A DNA stretch of 64,000 nt from contig OU862910.1 in the NCBI GenBank assembly GCA_917880885.1, positions 11,978,710-12,042,709 on the forward strand, given 5' to 3'. Position 1 is the first letter of the stretch; every line of letters starts with the position of its first letter. The position numbers and the translations under genes are program-made. The notes below the pieces were generated by a model, which worked only from the letters and a program-made list of their open reading frames with translations, was not told the DNA's origin and ran no database searches. Shown here piece by piece: positions 1 through 11,925 of the stretch. Origin of the DNA: Limnephilus marmoratus. Its lineage: Eukaryota; Arthropoda; Insecta; Trichoptera; Limnephilidae.

Positions 1-2063
1 GCGCTCTACCGGAGACTTCCTCCACCACTCTCGCACAAATTCATGCCTCAATTTTATTCTTCCTACGGTGATTGTGCTGGAACAAATGATAGGGCCAATT
101 GATGCGACGTTTTACGATTCGAAAATCATTGAACCGAGTTTTATGATTGAATTTTGACGTGTTTTACGTTTCATTCTTCAAGTGAATGGGAAAAGAAATA
201 GTTTTGGTTGAAATTATGTTTCAAACATTAAAAAGGTTCCGGAAAATTTTCCCCCATTTTTGAAAAAAAAAAAAAAATTATGCTGTTAATCATTTTTATC
301 TATTTAAAAAAAAGGAAGTAAGATCGGAGGAGCTTTGATACATGTACATATATTTATTATTTTTTGATAATTAATCATTAAGCAAAATTACCAGCAAATC
401 TTATAATAAGTTATCAAACATGCCCGTAATAAAGAAAGTAGTAAATTATGCCAATAATTAATTTTCCACTGCTGATAGTTACCATGCAGCAGAGATTATG
501 CAATGCAACCTACCTCAGTCCTAGTACACACTTCAGCGTATATAAAAATATCGTTTATATTTGACTATTCCCCGTTTTCACAAAACCTTTTTGAATCATT
601 TGACCGGGTTGTTATTTCGTGGAAAGCTTCCCAAACCACCTTGTAAAACACTTGTCAAAATCACGCACACGCTGCAAGTGTCCAAAACATATGCATAACC
701 GTTCCCTTTGCTGTTCATTATCTGAAATTCCCAGAGTTTAGAAATTCGGTTATAATTCGGCTCTCATTTCTACTGTATTCATTATGCTTCGCTGTTCCTT
801 TGTAATTTATACGCTTCTTTGCCATACACCGGAGACGTTATCAAAACTCTGTCGTAGACACTGATCTCGCTTTCTTTGACGACGTTTTAAAAACAATAAT
901 TTCTGCATTTCATACATGGCATCTCTAATCGGGGTATGTTGCGCGGCTGAAGCGAGTGGGGAAGAGAAGGAAATGTGAGTAAGAGGATGGTTGGGATATT
1001 ACAAACTAACGTTACCATTTCAACAGCGCAGTAAATGCCATAAACATAATATATCGTACGTAGGCACACCATGATAATTTCTTCATTAATCTTAAACTAC
1101 TAATTTCCGACAAAAAATTGACGGTTTTATTAATGTAATTATTTGTTTCCAATATATTAAGTAAGCAAATGTTAATTTAGGATCCCTTTGAGATCAACGT
1201 TTAACTTGCGTAATATATTCTCGAAAATTCAATACCAATATTTAAAATCCACGTTGCTGACATACAAAATTTAATTAATAAAGACACGTAACCTCAGGTA
1301 ATAAAGAAATTAATATTTTCAATAAAAGGTTTCCGGAAACCCGTTAAAACCCCTTGATGACGAAGCTACACGTGTATTATAAATGCCTTTTTATCATGAA
1401 TAAATTAATATATCAACGCTTTTTATTTGATTCCGCTCCTACTCGAACGTCAATGTAAATTTCAATCGTTATTTTGTTTCTTATTTTCCCCTGTGGATAA
1501 TTTTATGCATTTTCAGTCATTCCGTCTCTGTAGGGCATCGTTTCTCTATCTGGGGGTCGCGATCAGGCATTTACGAGGTGGGCTCGTAAATCTGTCAAAA
1601 AAGTCATGCATTGAAAAAGTTGCATGTAATCAAGTGTTGCGAATATATTTTTATTTTTAATGAAATAAATAAAATTGTATTTTTTAAATAATGCGATGGT
1701 TGAGTTTGTTTTCCTTTTAAAAGATTTTATATACGTGGATCGACAACTAAGAAAATTATTTTCAAGTAATAATAGATCTAAAACGAGAAACACAAGCAAA
1801 ACATGAAGTAGCAAATGGGATCAATGTTTTCAAAGTATTGCAAAGGTTTACCAAGCTTGCGTATTTACGTAGTAGTTAGTATAAGCCAAAAATGATCTAA
1901 ATCTTGTGTAGCTACTAATTTCAAGTTGTAGAGTTTTGTCAGCCGATATTTCAATTAGTTGATTGTGAGTCTCACAGGATATATCGGCAGATGCAACAAT
2001 ATTTTCATCAAATGATATTGGTTTGAACTTGTCGCTCATTCGTAATCGTGACAAGCATAAAAT
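1..2063. other. AT-rich intergenic DNA, nothing recognised
   Basis: I see no coding frame with recognisable motifs, no RNA gene and no strong repeat. The few open frames are short, low-complexity and full of F/Y/I/K as expected from AT-rich DNA. Confidence 0.5.
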
Positions 2064-2065
2064 GA

Positions 2066-2575
2066 TCGCTTTTATTTTTACCGTGACGATCCACGATTAC
2101 GGAACCGTGATGGCACAAAACATGTTATATTTTTATACGTGTGAGGGAGATGGGGGGAGACACATGTTCACCGTTTGTCTCATTTTCGGCTGTTGTTGTT
2201 TAGTGGGGAAGAAAGAGCTGCAGCATTACATGTTTAAGAACAAAACCAAAACCGTCAGAGCATTGACATTTAACGTTTTTGAATTTTTTGGAATTCATTC
2301 ACACTTTAATATTTCCTTTCATTCCATACTTTCAAAGTTATCGTCATAGCAAGTAGTATTGTAGGGATCTGCGGAGATGTCACGGTGCGGTGTGTGAGAG
2401 AGATGCAAGAAAATTATTATTTTTTTTCCTTTGGAAAAAAAGGACCTACGTACATTATGTATCTCATCTTTTAAAAGACCTGCAGTATTATTGCGATAAG
2501 GAATGTAAGTTTTTTGCCTTTTTTATGTTGTCACGGTACCGTAATCGTGAATCGTCACGTTAATAATAAAAGCGC
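2066..2575. mobile_element. non-autonomous inverted-repeat element (MITE)
   Basis: About 48 bp at 2066-2113 recurs as an imperfect reverse complement at 2529-2575. Both arms read roughly CGCTTTTATT..., then GTGACGATNCACGATTACGG, then ACCGTGA. The ~415 bp between them has no transposase motif. The superfamily is not assignable because no clear target duplication is visible. The arms are the direct evidence; calling it a MITE is inference. Confidence 0.6.
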
Positions 2576-2633
2576 TAATTCTATTTCACGTTGGTATAAC
2601 TTTAAAATAAATAAGATAAACCTTAAAACATTA

Positions 2634-2815
2634 GGCCCTACACACGATCCGAATTGCAGAACAACTTGCAAAACAGCATGTTGAACAGCCAACCGAATTA
2701 TTATTATTCCGACTGCCCGACATAGGAATAATAAATCGGTCGGCGGTTTTGCCTGCACACGATCCGACTTGCAGAAGCCCTACATATTGGATTCTGCAAA
2801 TCGCATCGTGTGGCC
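2634..2815. mobile_element. short foldback MITE
   Basis: The left end (ggcc..tacacacgatccgaattgcagaa, 2634-2662) matches the reverse complement of the right end (ttctgcaaatcgcatcgtgtggcc, ending 2815) with a few mismatches. A second direct copy of the cacacgatccgacttgcagaa motif lies at 2756-2777. It is about 180 bp, non-coding, and sits ~60 bp after the preceding element. Confidence 0.5.
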
Positions 2816-3117
2816 GGGTCTGCTAGTATTTTATAATTTAAAACACGAATAAATAAGTAATACATATCAATGCTACTTTAATTTTGGATTAAAAAAAAAT
2901 ATTCAGTTTGGTTCAGCATTTTGGCCTCATATTCAAATTTACTATTAAATGAAAAGCACAGCCGTTCCCCAAAAGCCAAAAAATAAAGTAAAACACCTCA
3001 CAACTCCCTCACTATTTCTAGGCCCTTGTGGCTAACGAAACACAACGCCATTACCCAACCTTTATAAAATCCACACCACCCGCTTGCCAGTTGCCCGCTG
3101 CCCGCTGCCTGAATTGA

Positions 3118-3580
3118 ATATTTGAATTTCTCGGCTTTTCTCTACTATAATAAGCATGTATTATAGATATAAACGTTCCTCTTGAATCAACTATATTATT
3201 ATTATTTTTTATTTATATAATAATATAGTTAGCAATCGCCACTAATTATACAATGCTTGCAGTGCAACACTGGATATTTGAAAAGGGAAAAATCAAATAC
3301 CTACTTACTCTAGGACATCTATTTTCCAATTTCTTCCGTAGAACGAATTTCAAAAGTGACTATAGTACGGCCCGCCAGCCGTTTTAAATCGCACAAAATA
3401 TGTTTTCTTTGAATTTCTCGGCTTTTCTCTAATATAATTTACATGTATTATACATATAAACATTCCTCTTTAATCACTCTATCTATTGGTGAAAACCGTT
3501 TGAAAATACGTTGCGTAGTTTAAAGGATTAACGCGCACATACATTTTGAGCGACTTCATTTTATACCACGTCATGATGAT
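3118..3580 (+). repeat. interspersed repeat with a duplicated segment
   Basis: A ~70-bp segment at 3118-3190 (ttgaatttctcggcttttct and onward) is repeated with ~85% identity at 3407-3475. The second copy continues into 'atcactctatctattggtg...gttgcgtagttt' and 'gcgacttcattttatacc'. From memory this wording resembles a repeat dispersed in many insect genomes, but I cannot verify that here. No coding potential is seen. Confidence 0.45.
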
Positions 3581-4227
3581 GATGGATAGGCCATTAAAGA
3601 ATTTAATTTCGCACGATTTTAGGGGCAATTTTGGCATTTGTTTGTGAGTTAACTTTAATAATAAAGAAAAATAATCTTGCCCTACCTACTGTTTTAATAT
3701 AAAGCAAAAGAAAAGATCAAATAAAACAATGTAAAAAATATTTTTAAAAATTATACGAAAAATTTGTGTTCCAAAATATATCAGACATTTCTAATTAAAA
3801 TTGAAAAGTAAAATTTTTTCTTTTTAATTTTTATTATTTTTTATTTCTTCGGGTTTATACAATAAATATAGCATTTAATAAAAAAATATCGTTTTCTCAT
3901 AAACAATTGCTAAAGTTGCGTATAAAATCATAAAAAAATTGAATTCTTGACCTTTATTTTATAAATAAAAACACACATAAATAAACGAGTAGATATCCGT
4001 ACTAGATATTTGACACACCTTTTGATTAAAAAAAATATTATTAAGATTGGTTGCGTATTTTGACCTCGAATCCGAATTTAAGTTTTGTATGAAAAAATAT
4101 TAAATTACACTAAAAAGGTTGAGAAACTGTGCTGTAGAGAAATATGTTTCCCAAGTACATAAATTCATCTATCAAAGTGTTTAAAAGTATAAAAATTAAG
4201 CATTAAATTTCTAAAGTATTAAAAACA

Positions 4228-4730
4228 GAACGTGCAATTCACACGTGGTAGAAGTGAAACCTTCAGAAAACTAGACAAAAGCAGAGTAGAGTAAAGGAAG
4301 GCTACGAAACACCGCACAAAGAGGAGACCGATGGGCTACAAAGCACCGCTCGAAGAGGAGACCGATTATACTATCTCATAATCTTGTAGGCTTAATCCTA
4401 TAGATGTATGTCATTGTCTCTTCTTAGTGTTGCTCGTTTCCGTTTCATCGAGTTTTAAACACAAAGGTGCTAAAGAAAATTTCACATAAAAAAATCAGAG
4501 TGTGCAGTTCACACGCGGTATAAGTAAAACCTTCAGAAAACTAAAATAGACAAGAGTGGGGAGGCTACAGCGCACCGCACACAGAAGAGACCGATTAGTC
4601 TATATCATTCTCTCGCAGGCTAAAACCTACAGATGTATATGTTTGTCTCTTTTTAGTGTCGCTATTTTTCGTTACATCGAGTTTCAAATCACAATGGTGC
4701 TAAACAAGTTTTCACTTCAAAAATATCAAA
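4228..4730 (+). repeat. two tandem copies of a ~265-bp interspersed repeat
   Basis: Copy 1 (about 4228-4497) and copy 2 (4498-4730) share: a start 'gtgcanttcacacgnggta', 'aaaaccttcagaaaact', 'gaggctac...gcaccgc', 'gagaccgatta', 'cctacagatgta', 'gtctctttttagtg', and an end near 'caatggtgctaaa'. A third copy is interrupted at 7684-8146. The start motif is a small inverted repeat (gtgcaattcacac). Element class is unknown and there is no coding frame. Confidence 0.6.
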
Positions 4731-5284
4731 TCCAGAAAAATTCCTGTAAGAAAAAATAAAATAAAAATTACATTCGAAGATATTTTGTGCCGATTGTAAT
4801 GAATAGCTCTCCCTTATAATATTTCCAAGCCTATCGATTTTCATCAATCAATTCGCAAAACGTCGAAAAGTATATCATTATTGGTTTTGGAAATTTAATA
4901 TTCTCGTGTTTAATATAAATTTAATTTTAAATTTAATATAAATAATCGATTTTAATTATTTGTAAGAATGATGCTTACAAAGGCCCTTAATTAAATTTAT
5001 TTGGTACTTAGTAACCGTTTAATTTTGTTCTTCCCAAAATGAGTTTTTAATTATCTTTTGAATAAAGGAGTTAAACTATTTAATTTTTTATTTAAGAATA
5101 ACTTCCTTAGGATATAATTATATTTTCAAAATAAGTAAGGGAAAATTTTTGCGCTAAAATAAACAAAATATTCAGAATTACTGAAGTTATTAAGGAATTT
5201 GGTTAGCATTTTATGTAAATAGCGGGTTACTTCCCAATCTTCGTATAATTTTATAATATATAATTTTGAAATTTTTTATTTTTT
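4731..5284. other. AT-rich spacer, nothing recognised
   Basis: Very AT-rich with poly(T) and poly(A) runs. No motif, frame or repeat could be supported. Confidence 0.5.
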
Positions 5285-5990
5285 TTTTACATGAGCTCCT
5301 CACAGAATAATTTCCCTCAGGGCCTATGTCATTTTTGGGGATGCTGTGTGGAGGGGTTTTTTTTAGGGAAAGGAAGGAGAGGAGAGTTCTGGGAAGGAAA
5401 AGGGTTTAAAGCAGCGGTTCCCAACCTTTTTCTGACCCGGGACCACTTGTACGTTTATTTTTTCGACAGGGACCACAAGCAGTCAAGACCGAGTTTCACC
5501 CCCACGGACACAAAATTCTCTAGCCACCCCCCCCCTCCAGATTTTTAAATTTTTTATGAAATCTTTGTCAACTTTAACGGTGGGGTATCCATCCCAGGTG
5601 TCACTCATGCTAGCCTTGCCAGTCGTTGTGGTCAGCACAACGGGAGGGGCGTAATGCGATAGGGTATAACGGGTTCTAGCAGAATATTTACCACAACGGA
5701 GGGGGCGGAATGGAATAGGGTGGGAAAGGTTCCAGCAGAATATTTACCACAACGGAGGGGGCGGAATGGAATAGGGTGGGAAAGGTTCCAGCAGAATATT
5801 TACCACAACGGAGGGGGTAGAACGGAGTAGGAAAACAAACCTCACGCCATGAACCGGGCACCCCTGCTAAATCACCAAACGTAGCGAACCACTTGGGGTG
5901 ACCTATGGCAGAGGTGTTGGTTATCCAGTAAAGGTTCCCGGGGCAGCGGTACCCATTCCCGCCTCCCAATTTGAAAAAAATGTTATGGAT
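5285..5990 (+). repeat. member of a dispersed 'aggccctgagg' repeat family
   Basis: It begins with 'acatgagctcctcacag', 'ctcagggcctatgtcat' and 'tttggggatgctgtgtggag', followed by a G/A-rich stretch (aggaaggagaggag). It ends in 'ggttatccagtaaaggttcc' and 'gcagcggtaccc'. A second, better preserved copy is at about 18410-19190. Shorter copies lie near 18765, 26550, 43238, 46010-46285 (reverse) and at the right window edge. This copy has a 56-bp tandem array and a possible hAT left end inserted (cagcggttcccaacc, 5411). No coding capacity; likely a non-autonomous transposon or SINE-like family. Confidence 0.55.
5632..5840 (+). repeat. 56-bp tandem repeat, ~3.7 copies
   Basis: The unit starts agcagaatatttaccacaac and continues ggagggggcggaatggaata. 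Two copies (from 5678 and 5734) are essentially identical, a third (from 5790) diverges at its 3' end, and a diverged partial copy precedes them at 5632-5677. It lies inside the dispersed repeat of 5285-5990. Confidence 0.85.
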
Positions 5991-6390
5991 TCTTGGGTGT
6001 GCTTCGATGAAAAATTAATCTTACAATAGTTTTAACTTTTATTCTTGAATATAGAAAATTATCAAACTTTCTTATTAATTTTACAAACCGATTAAAAATC
6101 AAAGTGTCAAAAATAGAGATGTTAAACGCCTTTCAGGTGATATTTTTTTACGGCGCGGCCGGCGCCGTAAAAAAGGTACACTAATAATTTATTAATAATA
6201 AAATTACTGAAGACAAATACGAGGACGATGTCCACTACGAAGCGGTATGATGTGAGTGTGAGTAAAATGAAGCAATATAAAGAATATGATGAACATAAAA
6301 ACACAATTATCTTTCTTAGTAATCCTGGTACTGCAATAGATATTAAGAGGTGTATTTGTCCTCAACCCATTTCCATGACACAGTCTAGAT

Positions 6391-7273
6391 CAGCGGTCGT
6401 CACACTTTTCTGGTCAAGGGCCACATAGGACAATGTGAGGTATCACCATCATTTTGGGGGGGGGGGGGGGGGGGGGTTGTACATTTTTGTTTAGCAGGTT
6501 AAAAAAAGCAATTATCTTGTATTGAAGTATCGAGTTGTTACCTCCTTCCATCTTGTGTTCATGATATATTATCAATACTTAATAATAATAATACACGTAA
6601 AATCATAATATTATATTAAAAAAAATCTTAAAAATGATTTCAATACATACAAAAACAAAAATTAATCAATATTATTTGCTTTATTAGTACGTGATAAGCG
6701 TGTTTTTTGGTCTTTTTTAAATCTTTTTTTTTACCTACCCACGCCCTCACTGTGTCATCTCTACGCCCTCTAATTTTCTCTGTGTCTTCTACTGCCCCTC
6801 TGAAAGCCTCAAACGGCTACAAGGGAGCGTTATCGCCTACATTGAGAACCTATGACGTACCTACACTATGCGCGCGTTCAAAATCGATGTCAGTTATTTG
6901 TTTTTGGGGTGTTATGCCGTGTTGCGCTACCTCCTTCTTTAGGCAACGTTTCGGACAGCGTTGCAGTGTCCATCATCAGGGCAGATCCGGCAAATCACAC
7001 GTCTGCCGGATCCGACAGCATGGCGTGACACACCAAAACAAATAAGTAAAATACTTTTGGCCGTGAAAATCTAAGAACGTATCTGACTTAGGATGTGTTC
7101 AAAATCCAGCTGGGCGTTTTAAAATCAAATGTCAATCAATTAAAATCAACGTTTCAAAATCATACGTTCACAAAATAATTGAAAAAAAACGGATAATATA
7201 ATTGTACATGGAAAAAATAAATTTAAAAAGAAAACGGCAGATATTTGTGCGGGCCGCAGTTTGACGACCACGG
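6391..7273. mobile_element. hAT-type non-autonomous DNA transposon
   Basis: The ends are CAGCGGTCGTCACAC (left) and, as reverse complement on the right, CCGTGGTCGTCAAAC, the CAGNGGT type typical of hAT elements. The element is flanked by an exact 8-bp direct repeat gtctagat at 6383-6390 and 7274-7281, the TSD length of hAT. It is 883 bp and AT-rich inside, with a 20-nt poly(G) run near 6457 and no transposase frame. A smaller inverted-repeat block (about 6893-7047) with its own arms (ttatttgtttt.../...aaaacaaataag) appears nested within it. Confidence 0.85.
6457..6477 (+). repeat. poly(G) run
   Basis: About 20 consecutive G inside the hAT element, with G-quadruplex potential. The exact length in the genome is uncertain because homopolymers are error-prone. 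Confidence 0.8.
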
Positions 7274-7281
7274 GTCTAGAT

Positions 7282-7683
7282 GATATGGACCAGCCGAAGC
7301 TAAAGAAAGGCTTTTATCCCTCCGCCTCGGGCAATACCCAGTACCCACCCATCCAACGCTTCTGGCTCTAGCCCTTAGAAGCACTTTGTCGTGAAAACCA
7401 ACCCCTGACCCTATCTTATCACAATTTTTCAGTGCAGGCTTAGGTAGGAGCCTGACGCTAGGGAAAGAGTCTTATATTAGGACAAGAGAGGAGTGGAAAT
7501 AGAGGGTCACCCTCGAGCATAATCGATAGTTTAGCAGGAACATACGCCTATCAATATTATCATATATTTTTCTGACAACCCTTCTGTATTTTGTTTAAAA
7601 AGGTTGTATTACTTCCACGAGTAATAAATATTTCTAGTAAACAGGGAAATCTTTTGCGAAATAATCGGAGAATTAAAAAAAAT
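7282..7683. other. unannotated spacer
   Basis: Unique-looking sequence, somewhat less AT-rich at 7300-7460. No frame, motif or repeat found. Confidence 0.4.
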
Positions 7684-8146
7684 CAGAGTGTGCAATTCAC
7701 ATGTGTTAGAAATAAAACCTTCATAAAACTAAAGTAGACGACAGTGGGGAGACTACGAAGCACTTTTTTTTATCAATATGGAGGGATGATTTTTTCCATA
7801 TTTTTGTCGTCGAATTCCAGTGCACCTTTCCTATACATTTGGTCATCCTGTTAGAATTTGTGTTTTCTTCTTTGGAGTCGCTAGATGTCGCTTTCTTTTG
7901 TGTTTTCTTTTGCCTGTTTATTTTGGAGTTGTTTGAAGATTGTATATTGATTTTGGCCTGTGGGTTTATCGTATTATATTGGAACCGAGTACCCGTGAAT
8001 TAAATAAATATTTTATTGCTATGTCGTTCTCTAGCAGGTATGCATCTCTTATAGATATGTGTTTGTCTTTTTTAGTGTCGCTCGTTTCCGTTTCATCGAG
8101 TTTCAAATCACAATGGTGCTAAAGAAGTTTTCTCTTTAAAAAAAAA
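7684..8146 (+). repeat. interrupted third copy of the 4.2-kb repeat family
   Basis: The left part (7684-7770: gtgtgcaattcacatg, aaaccttcataaaact, gtggggagactac) and the right part (about 8015-8146: tctctagcaggtatgcatct, gtcgctcgtttcc, caatggtgctaaa) match the repeats at 4228-4730. They are separated by ~245 bp of unrelated sequence, which looks like a later insertion. Confidence 0.55.
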
Positions 8147-8544
8147 ATAAAATAGTTGTATCCTACATATTTTCTCAGGCTCAATGGGAGCGAATGGTTT
8201 TTAATTGTGTCTCTCCAAAAAATCGTAAGAGGCCACTTGCATGGACTTCATAACGACTTGGAAAAAATCGTGTGGCTAGAGTTTTTTTACTAAGATTACG
8301 AAAATTTTTTAGAAATGTACAGTTTTTTTATTTTTAAATAAATAAATCCATTATTTGGGCTCGTGACGTCACTACATGAAAATGTCCCGTCGCCGAAAAT
8401 GTTCTTATTAATTTTATAAAATTCCACACTGATTTATTTTTTTATATGGCATCACTTTGATTTCAGGCGAATTTTTGAATTCGTTCACTAGATTTATTGT
8501 TTGTTCTCTGCGAACTTATCATTTGGTTTGATTTTTTGACAGAT

Positions 8545-8595
8545 GTTCTGAAGAGAACCCCGTACAATTAATGGGTACGGGGTTCTCTTCAGAAC
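8545..8595. repeat. perfect 21-bp hairpin
   Basis: gttctgaagagaaccccgta + c at 8545-8565 is exactly reverse-complemented at 8575-8595 around a 9-nt spacer. It stands alone in AT-rich DNA. It could be the tip of a foldback element or a palindromic MITE remnant; a small-RNA role is only speculative. Confidence 0.8.
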
Positions 8596-9117
8596 GTGAA
8601 GAGGATGTCGGTACATGTTTTAGTGGTATAATGATTATGGTGCTGATTTTAACAAAATAAAATTTTATAATATTCTTATTATTATTACAATTTACAAGTT
8701 CAAGTATATTACATTGAATTTAGTAATATAGACGCTGTACATTATAATGATTTATGATCAATAAGATGGATCAAGGAAAAAAATATTTATGAGATGTAAT
8801 ATTTTTGGTATGCCTCGTTATTCTCCTGTGCCATTCGTGTGAAAAACGTTCTTTTTTTTTTAAATGATTTTCGGCTATGTAATTATCGTTTTTTCACACC
8901 TATAAAATTATGTCCCGTCTTTCCGGTTTATAAAAAATGGTCTGATTTTTCGGATTGAAATTTTCAAAAAATCCCCAGGGTTTCAAAAATACGATTAAAA
9001 AAAAAAAAAAAATACAGAATGTCTTAGAATATTTGCCTAAACCGGAAAAAAATTTAAAAAAATGTGATGCAAGTGGCCTATTGTTTTCCGGAATTTGCAT
9101 AAAAATATTTCGCAATT

Positions 9118-9307
9118 GATGTTCTTTGTAATAAATAAAAAAAATAACATGTAAAAGCCCAGCAGGGCGGAAAATTCAAAATAAATAGATTTTAACTTTT
9201 TTATTCTATTCTGCTTAGAATAAGAAAGTTAAAATCTATTTATTTTGAATTTTCCGCCCTGCTGGGCTTTTACATGTTATTTTTTATTTTTTGTTACAAA
9301 GAACATC
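9118..9307. mobile_element. 190-bp palindromic MITE
   Basis: The left arm from 9118 (gatgttctttgtaa, later cccagcagggcggaaaatt) is almost perfectly reverse-complemented in the right arm ending at 9307. Arms of ~85 bp surround a short centre near 9212. No coding content, and no unambiguous target duplication. Confidence 0.75.
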
Positions 9308-10456
9308 TAAATAAGCACAACAAAATCAAAGCAAAATCAAAAAACAAAATAGAAGACAAAATCAAAAATAACGTCTAAAGCAAAAACAAAGCCAAACGAA
9401 ATAAAATCGTAACCAACTACTCCACCATGCAAGATGGAAAATTACAATACATTGCATTGGTAAGATAAGTCGATGCAGAGCTACGTAGTTTGTTAAGTTA
9501 AAGTAAATTTGATTGGACAATTTAATGAAAAAATCCTCCAGCAGTAATTATTTGTGAAAAAATAATCAAATTTATGGATAATGGGGTCGGAAAGAATGTT
9601 TAAAACTTACGTCAATGATCCATACAGACCGTTAATGAAAACTTACGGGAAATAATTTTAAAGAGAGAACGTTTGAATATCGAATCTTTATAAAATGATT
9701 CGTACTAGTTCGGACATAGATATATATAATAACTGGATGGATGACTCGCGTAAATTGGCCGGTCTTCCGGTTTCGACGGCCGCCATCTTTAAAATTGGCA
9801 AAAGATACGAGAACTCAGGGAACTTCTCAGAGGGAACTCGCATATTTCAAGTTTTTTGTTACTAAAAAATGTTATTAAACATTTTTCCTTTCTGTTTTCA
9901 GTTGTTGCATAACGAATTGTAATAAAGTAAAACTGCGACTTTCTATATTTCGCATAAATAAATCGCAAAATTGTTAAAAAAGGGATCCTTGGAACAACTT
10001 TATTTATGGAAGATTTAATTCAAAGTAAACTTCATTCAGGACATCACAAGTCTACAGTTGTACTTTGTTTATAACTACTGTGATAATCTTACCATTGTCT
10101 TAGATCAGTAACACTAGTGTAGGTAGGGTAGGTAACACAATATGTTGAGAAACAGAAAAAAATCTACAAGATTTATTAAGTGTATTATTTTTATTTCTTA
10201 AAAAATTACAATATTTACTATGGGAACATCATGTTCCATTAACTTACAATCAGTAAATGTATCGACAAACAAAAGAAAAAATAACAGTCGTACATAATAT
10301 AGGGAGAAATAATAAAAAAAATTGCACAACATAATTTATACAATAACAAACACAGCAAACATTTATACAACTTATATAAAGACAATTTTTTTATACATTA
10401 TTAAATAAAATAAATTTATGTAATTTCTGCCTAAAGCTTGCTTTATTATTATTTAC
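9308..10456. other. AT-rich spacer with one dispersed motif
   Basis: Mostly featureless. Positions ~9710-9800 (atagatatatataataactg, gatggatgac, ending gccgccatcttt) are similar to the reverse complement of ~14815-14917, so this is a dispersed repeat pair. No coding frame is supported. Confidence 0.45.
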
Positions 10457-10581
10457 ATTTTCTAGTAAAAATCTTCTTGCGTAAGTCTTTAACCTTAATA
10501 GGGCAAATTTCTCTGAAATTTTTCGAACTTTTGGTAGCAAGGACCCATTTCTTCCACATCTCTTCATTTTTTAAGGGAAAT
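10457..10581 (-). CDS. possible host exon resembling part of a THAP domain
   Basis: Reading the minus strand, a plausible 3' splice site (tacttattattacag) is followed by an open phase beginning FPLKNEEMWKKWVLAT and ending ...KVKDLRKKIFTRK. A possible 5' splice site (AAAAT/GTAAAT) comes before an in-frame stop. THAP zinc fingers have a conserved F-P followed by a tryptophan about nine residues on, often just after an intron, and the FP...W spacing fits. The later part lacks an obvious C-x2-H, and no partner exon with the N-terminal C-x2-4-C was located. THAP domains occur in host DNA-binding proteins and in P-element transposases, so origin is open. This is weak evidence from one short exon. 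Confidence 0.25.
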
Positions 10582-10619
10582 CTGTAATAATAAGTACATA
10601 AAACATTAGTTGTGATATT

Positions 10620-11925
10620 TGAAGTTATTTTTTTTATTTATTTACGGACAAGTAGTCCATTCAATATAATAATAATACGAGTAAGAAACAGAGAGGCCAG
10701 TGAAAGGAGAGTTCATATAAATGAAGAGCATTGATAATATATTATATAAAATTACATTATAGAAGTTAACTACTAGTCAAAGCATGAAGAAGGTTTAAAA
10801 GGCTTTAAAAATTACACATTGCGTATCGACTGTCGAAAGTCATTTAGGTTTACATCAAAAAATTCGATGCTTTGACTTGAGTTGACAAGTCTCGACGTTC
10901 TTGATAAAGGAGAATGGTATCCATAACTATTAGTAGAATGTTGATTGAGGAATAGCAATTAATTATTTCGGAATCTACGGGAAGGGATGTTGAACTGGAT
11001 GAGCTGTTGTAACAAAGCAGGTGTGTCAGTAATACTGTTGATGATTTTGAATAAGTATGCAAATTAGATCTTTTTCTAAAGAAATATATATTATTTATGT
11101 TGTTCACCGGTTACTCACCGGTGAAAGATATAACCATAAATATACAAACCACCCACTAGATTGATAACTTCAGGCTTTTGTTCGAGAAAAATTTGGTCAC
11201 TATTTCACCATCAAAATGCAATAATTTTTCGAATGATGATGATGATGACGGGGATTTGTGACGTCACACACCATAGACGAAGATAGAGTAAGCAACAACA
11301 AAAAAGGCGCGACCATAGACAATATTATTTTCTTTCGGGGCCTACCCAGTACCGCCCAAATTTTTAGCCATAAATATTATTTTAAAAAGAAAACTCGTAA
11401 TTACTGATAAGAATTTTATTAAAAACATGAAATAGCAACAGGAAATACATATAATTAAAATATGATTGTGGGTTCCTACAAAACTACTGAATTTAAAAAA
11501 ATTTCATTTTATAACAGAAAAATGAAAAACTCAGAATTCCATGTACATATTTTAAACAAGAATACAATGTAAGCAGGTTATCTTTCTGTAGCAAATTGCC
11601 ACATGAAGACATTGTTTTTAAGATAAATTACTTAACGTACCTATTATATCTTTCGTCAGGTCTAAAATAAATTTACCATATTGCCAAAATATAACCAGGT
11701 CCATGGAGACATTAGTTTACATAAGATGTTTGATGTTTCATTCGGGGCTCAAATATGTATAATATTTATTAATTTGGAGTTTAGTTTAGTTCAGTTCATC
11801 ATATGTTTCCTGAAATCATTAAAATTAATGTAACAAATGTACATTGAAAATTAAAACTCTTCAAAACAAAAACAAAAAAATATTACTAAAGTTATATTTT
11901 ATAAAAACTATATTGGTTCACTTAT
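10620..11925. other. AT-rich DNA, possible old LINE 3' region, unresolved
   Basis: The stretch at 10625-10680 (ttatttatttacggacaagt, caatataataataat) looks like the reverse of a LINE 3' tail, comparable to the tail at 26.8 kb, but no coding motif follows convincingly. A palindromic TGTGACGTCACA lies near 11256. Nothing else can be supported. Confidence 0.3.
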
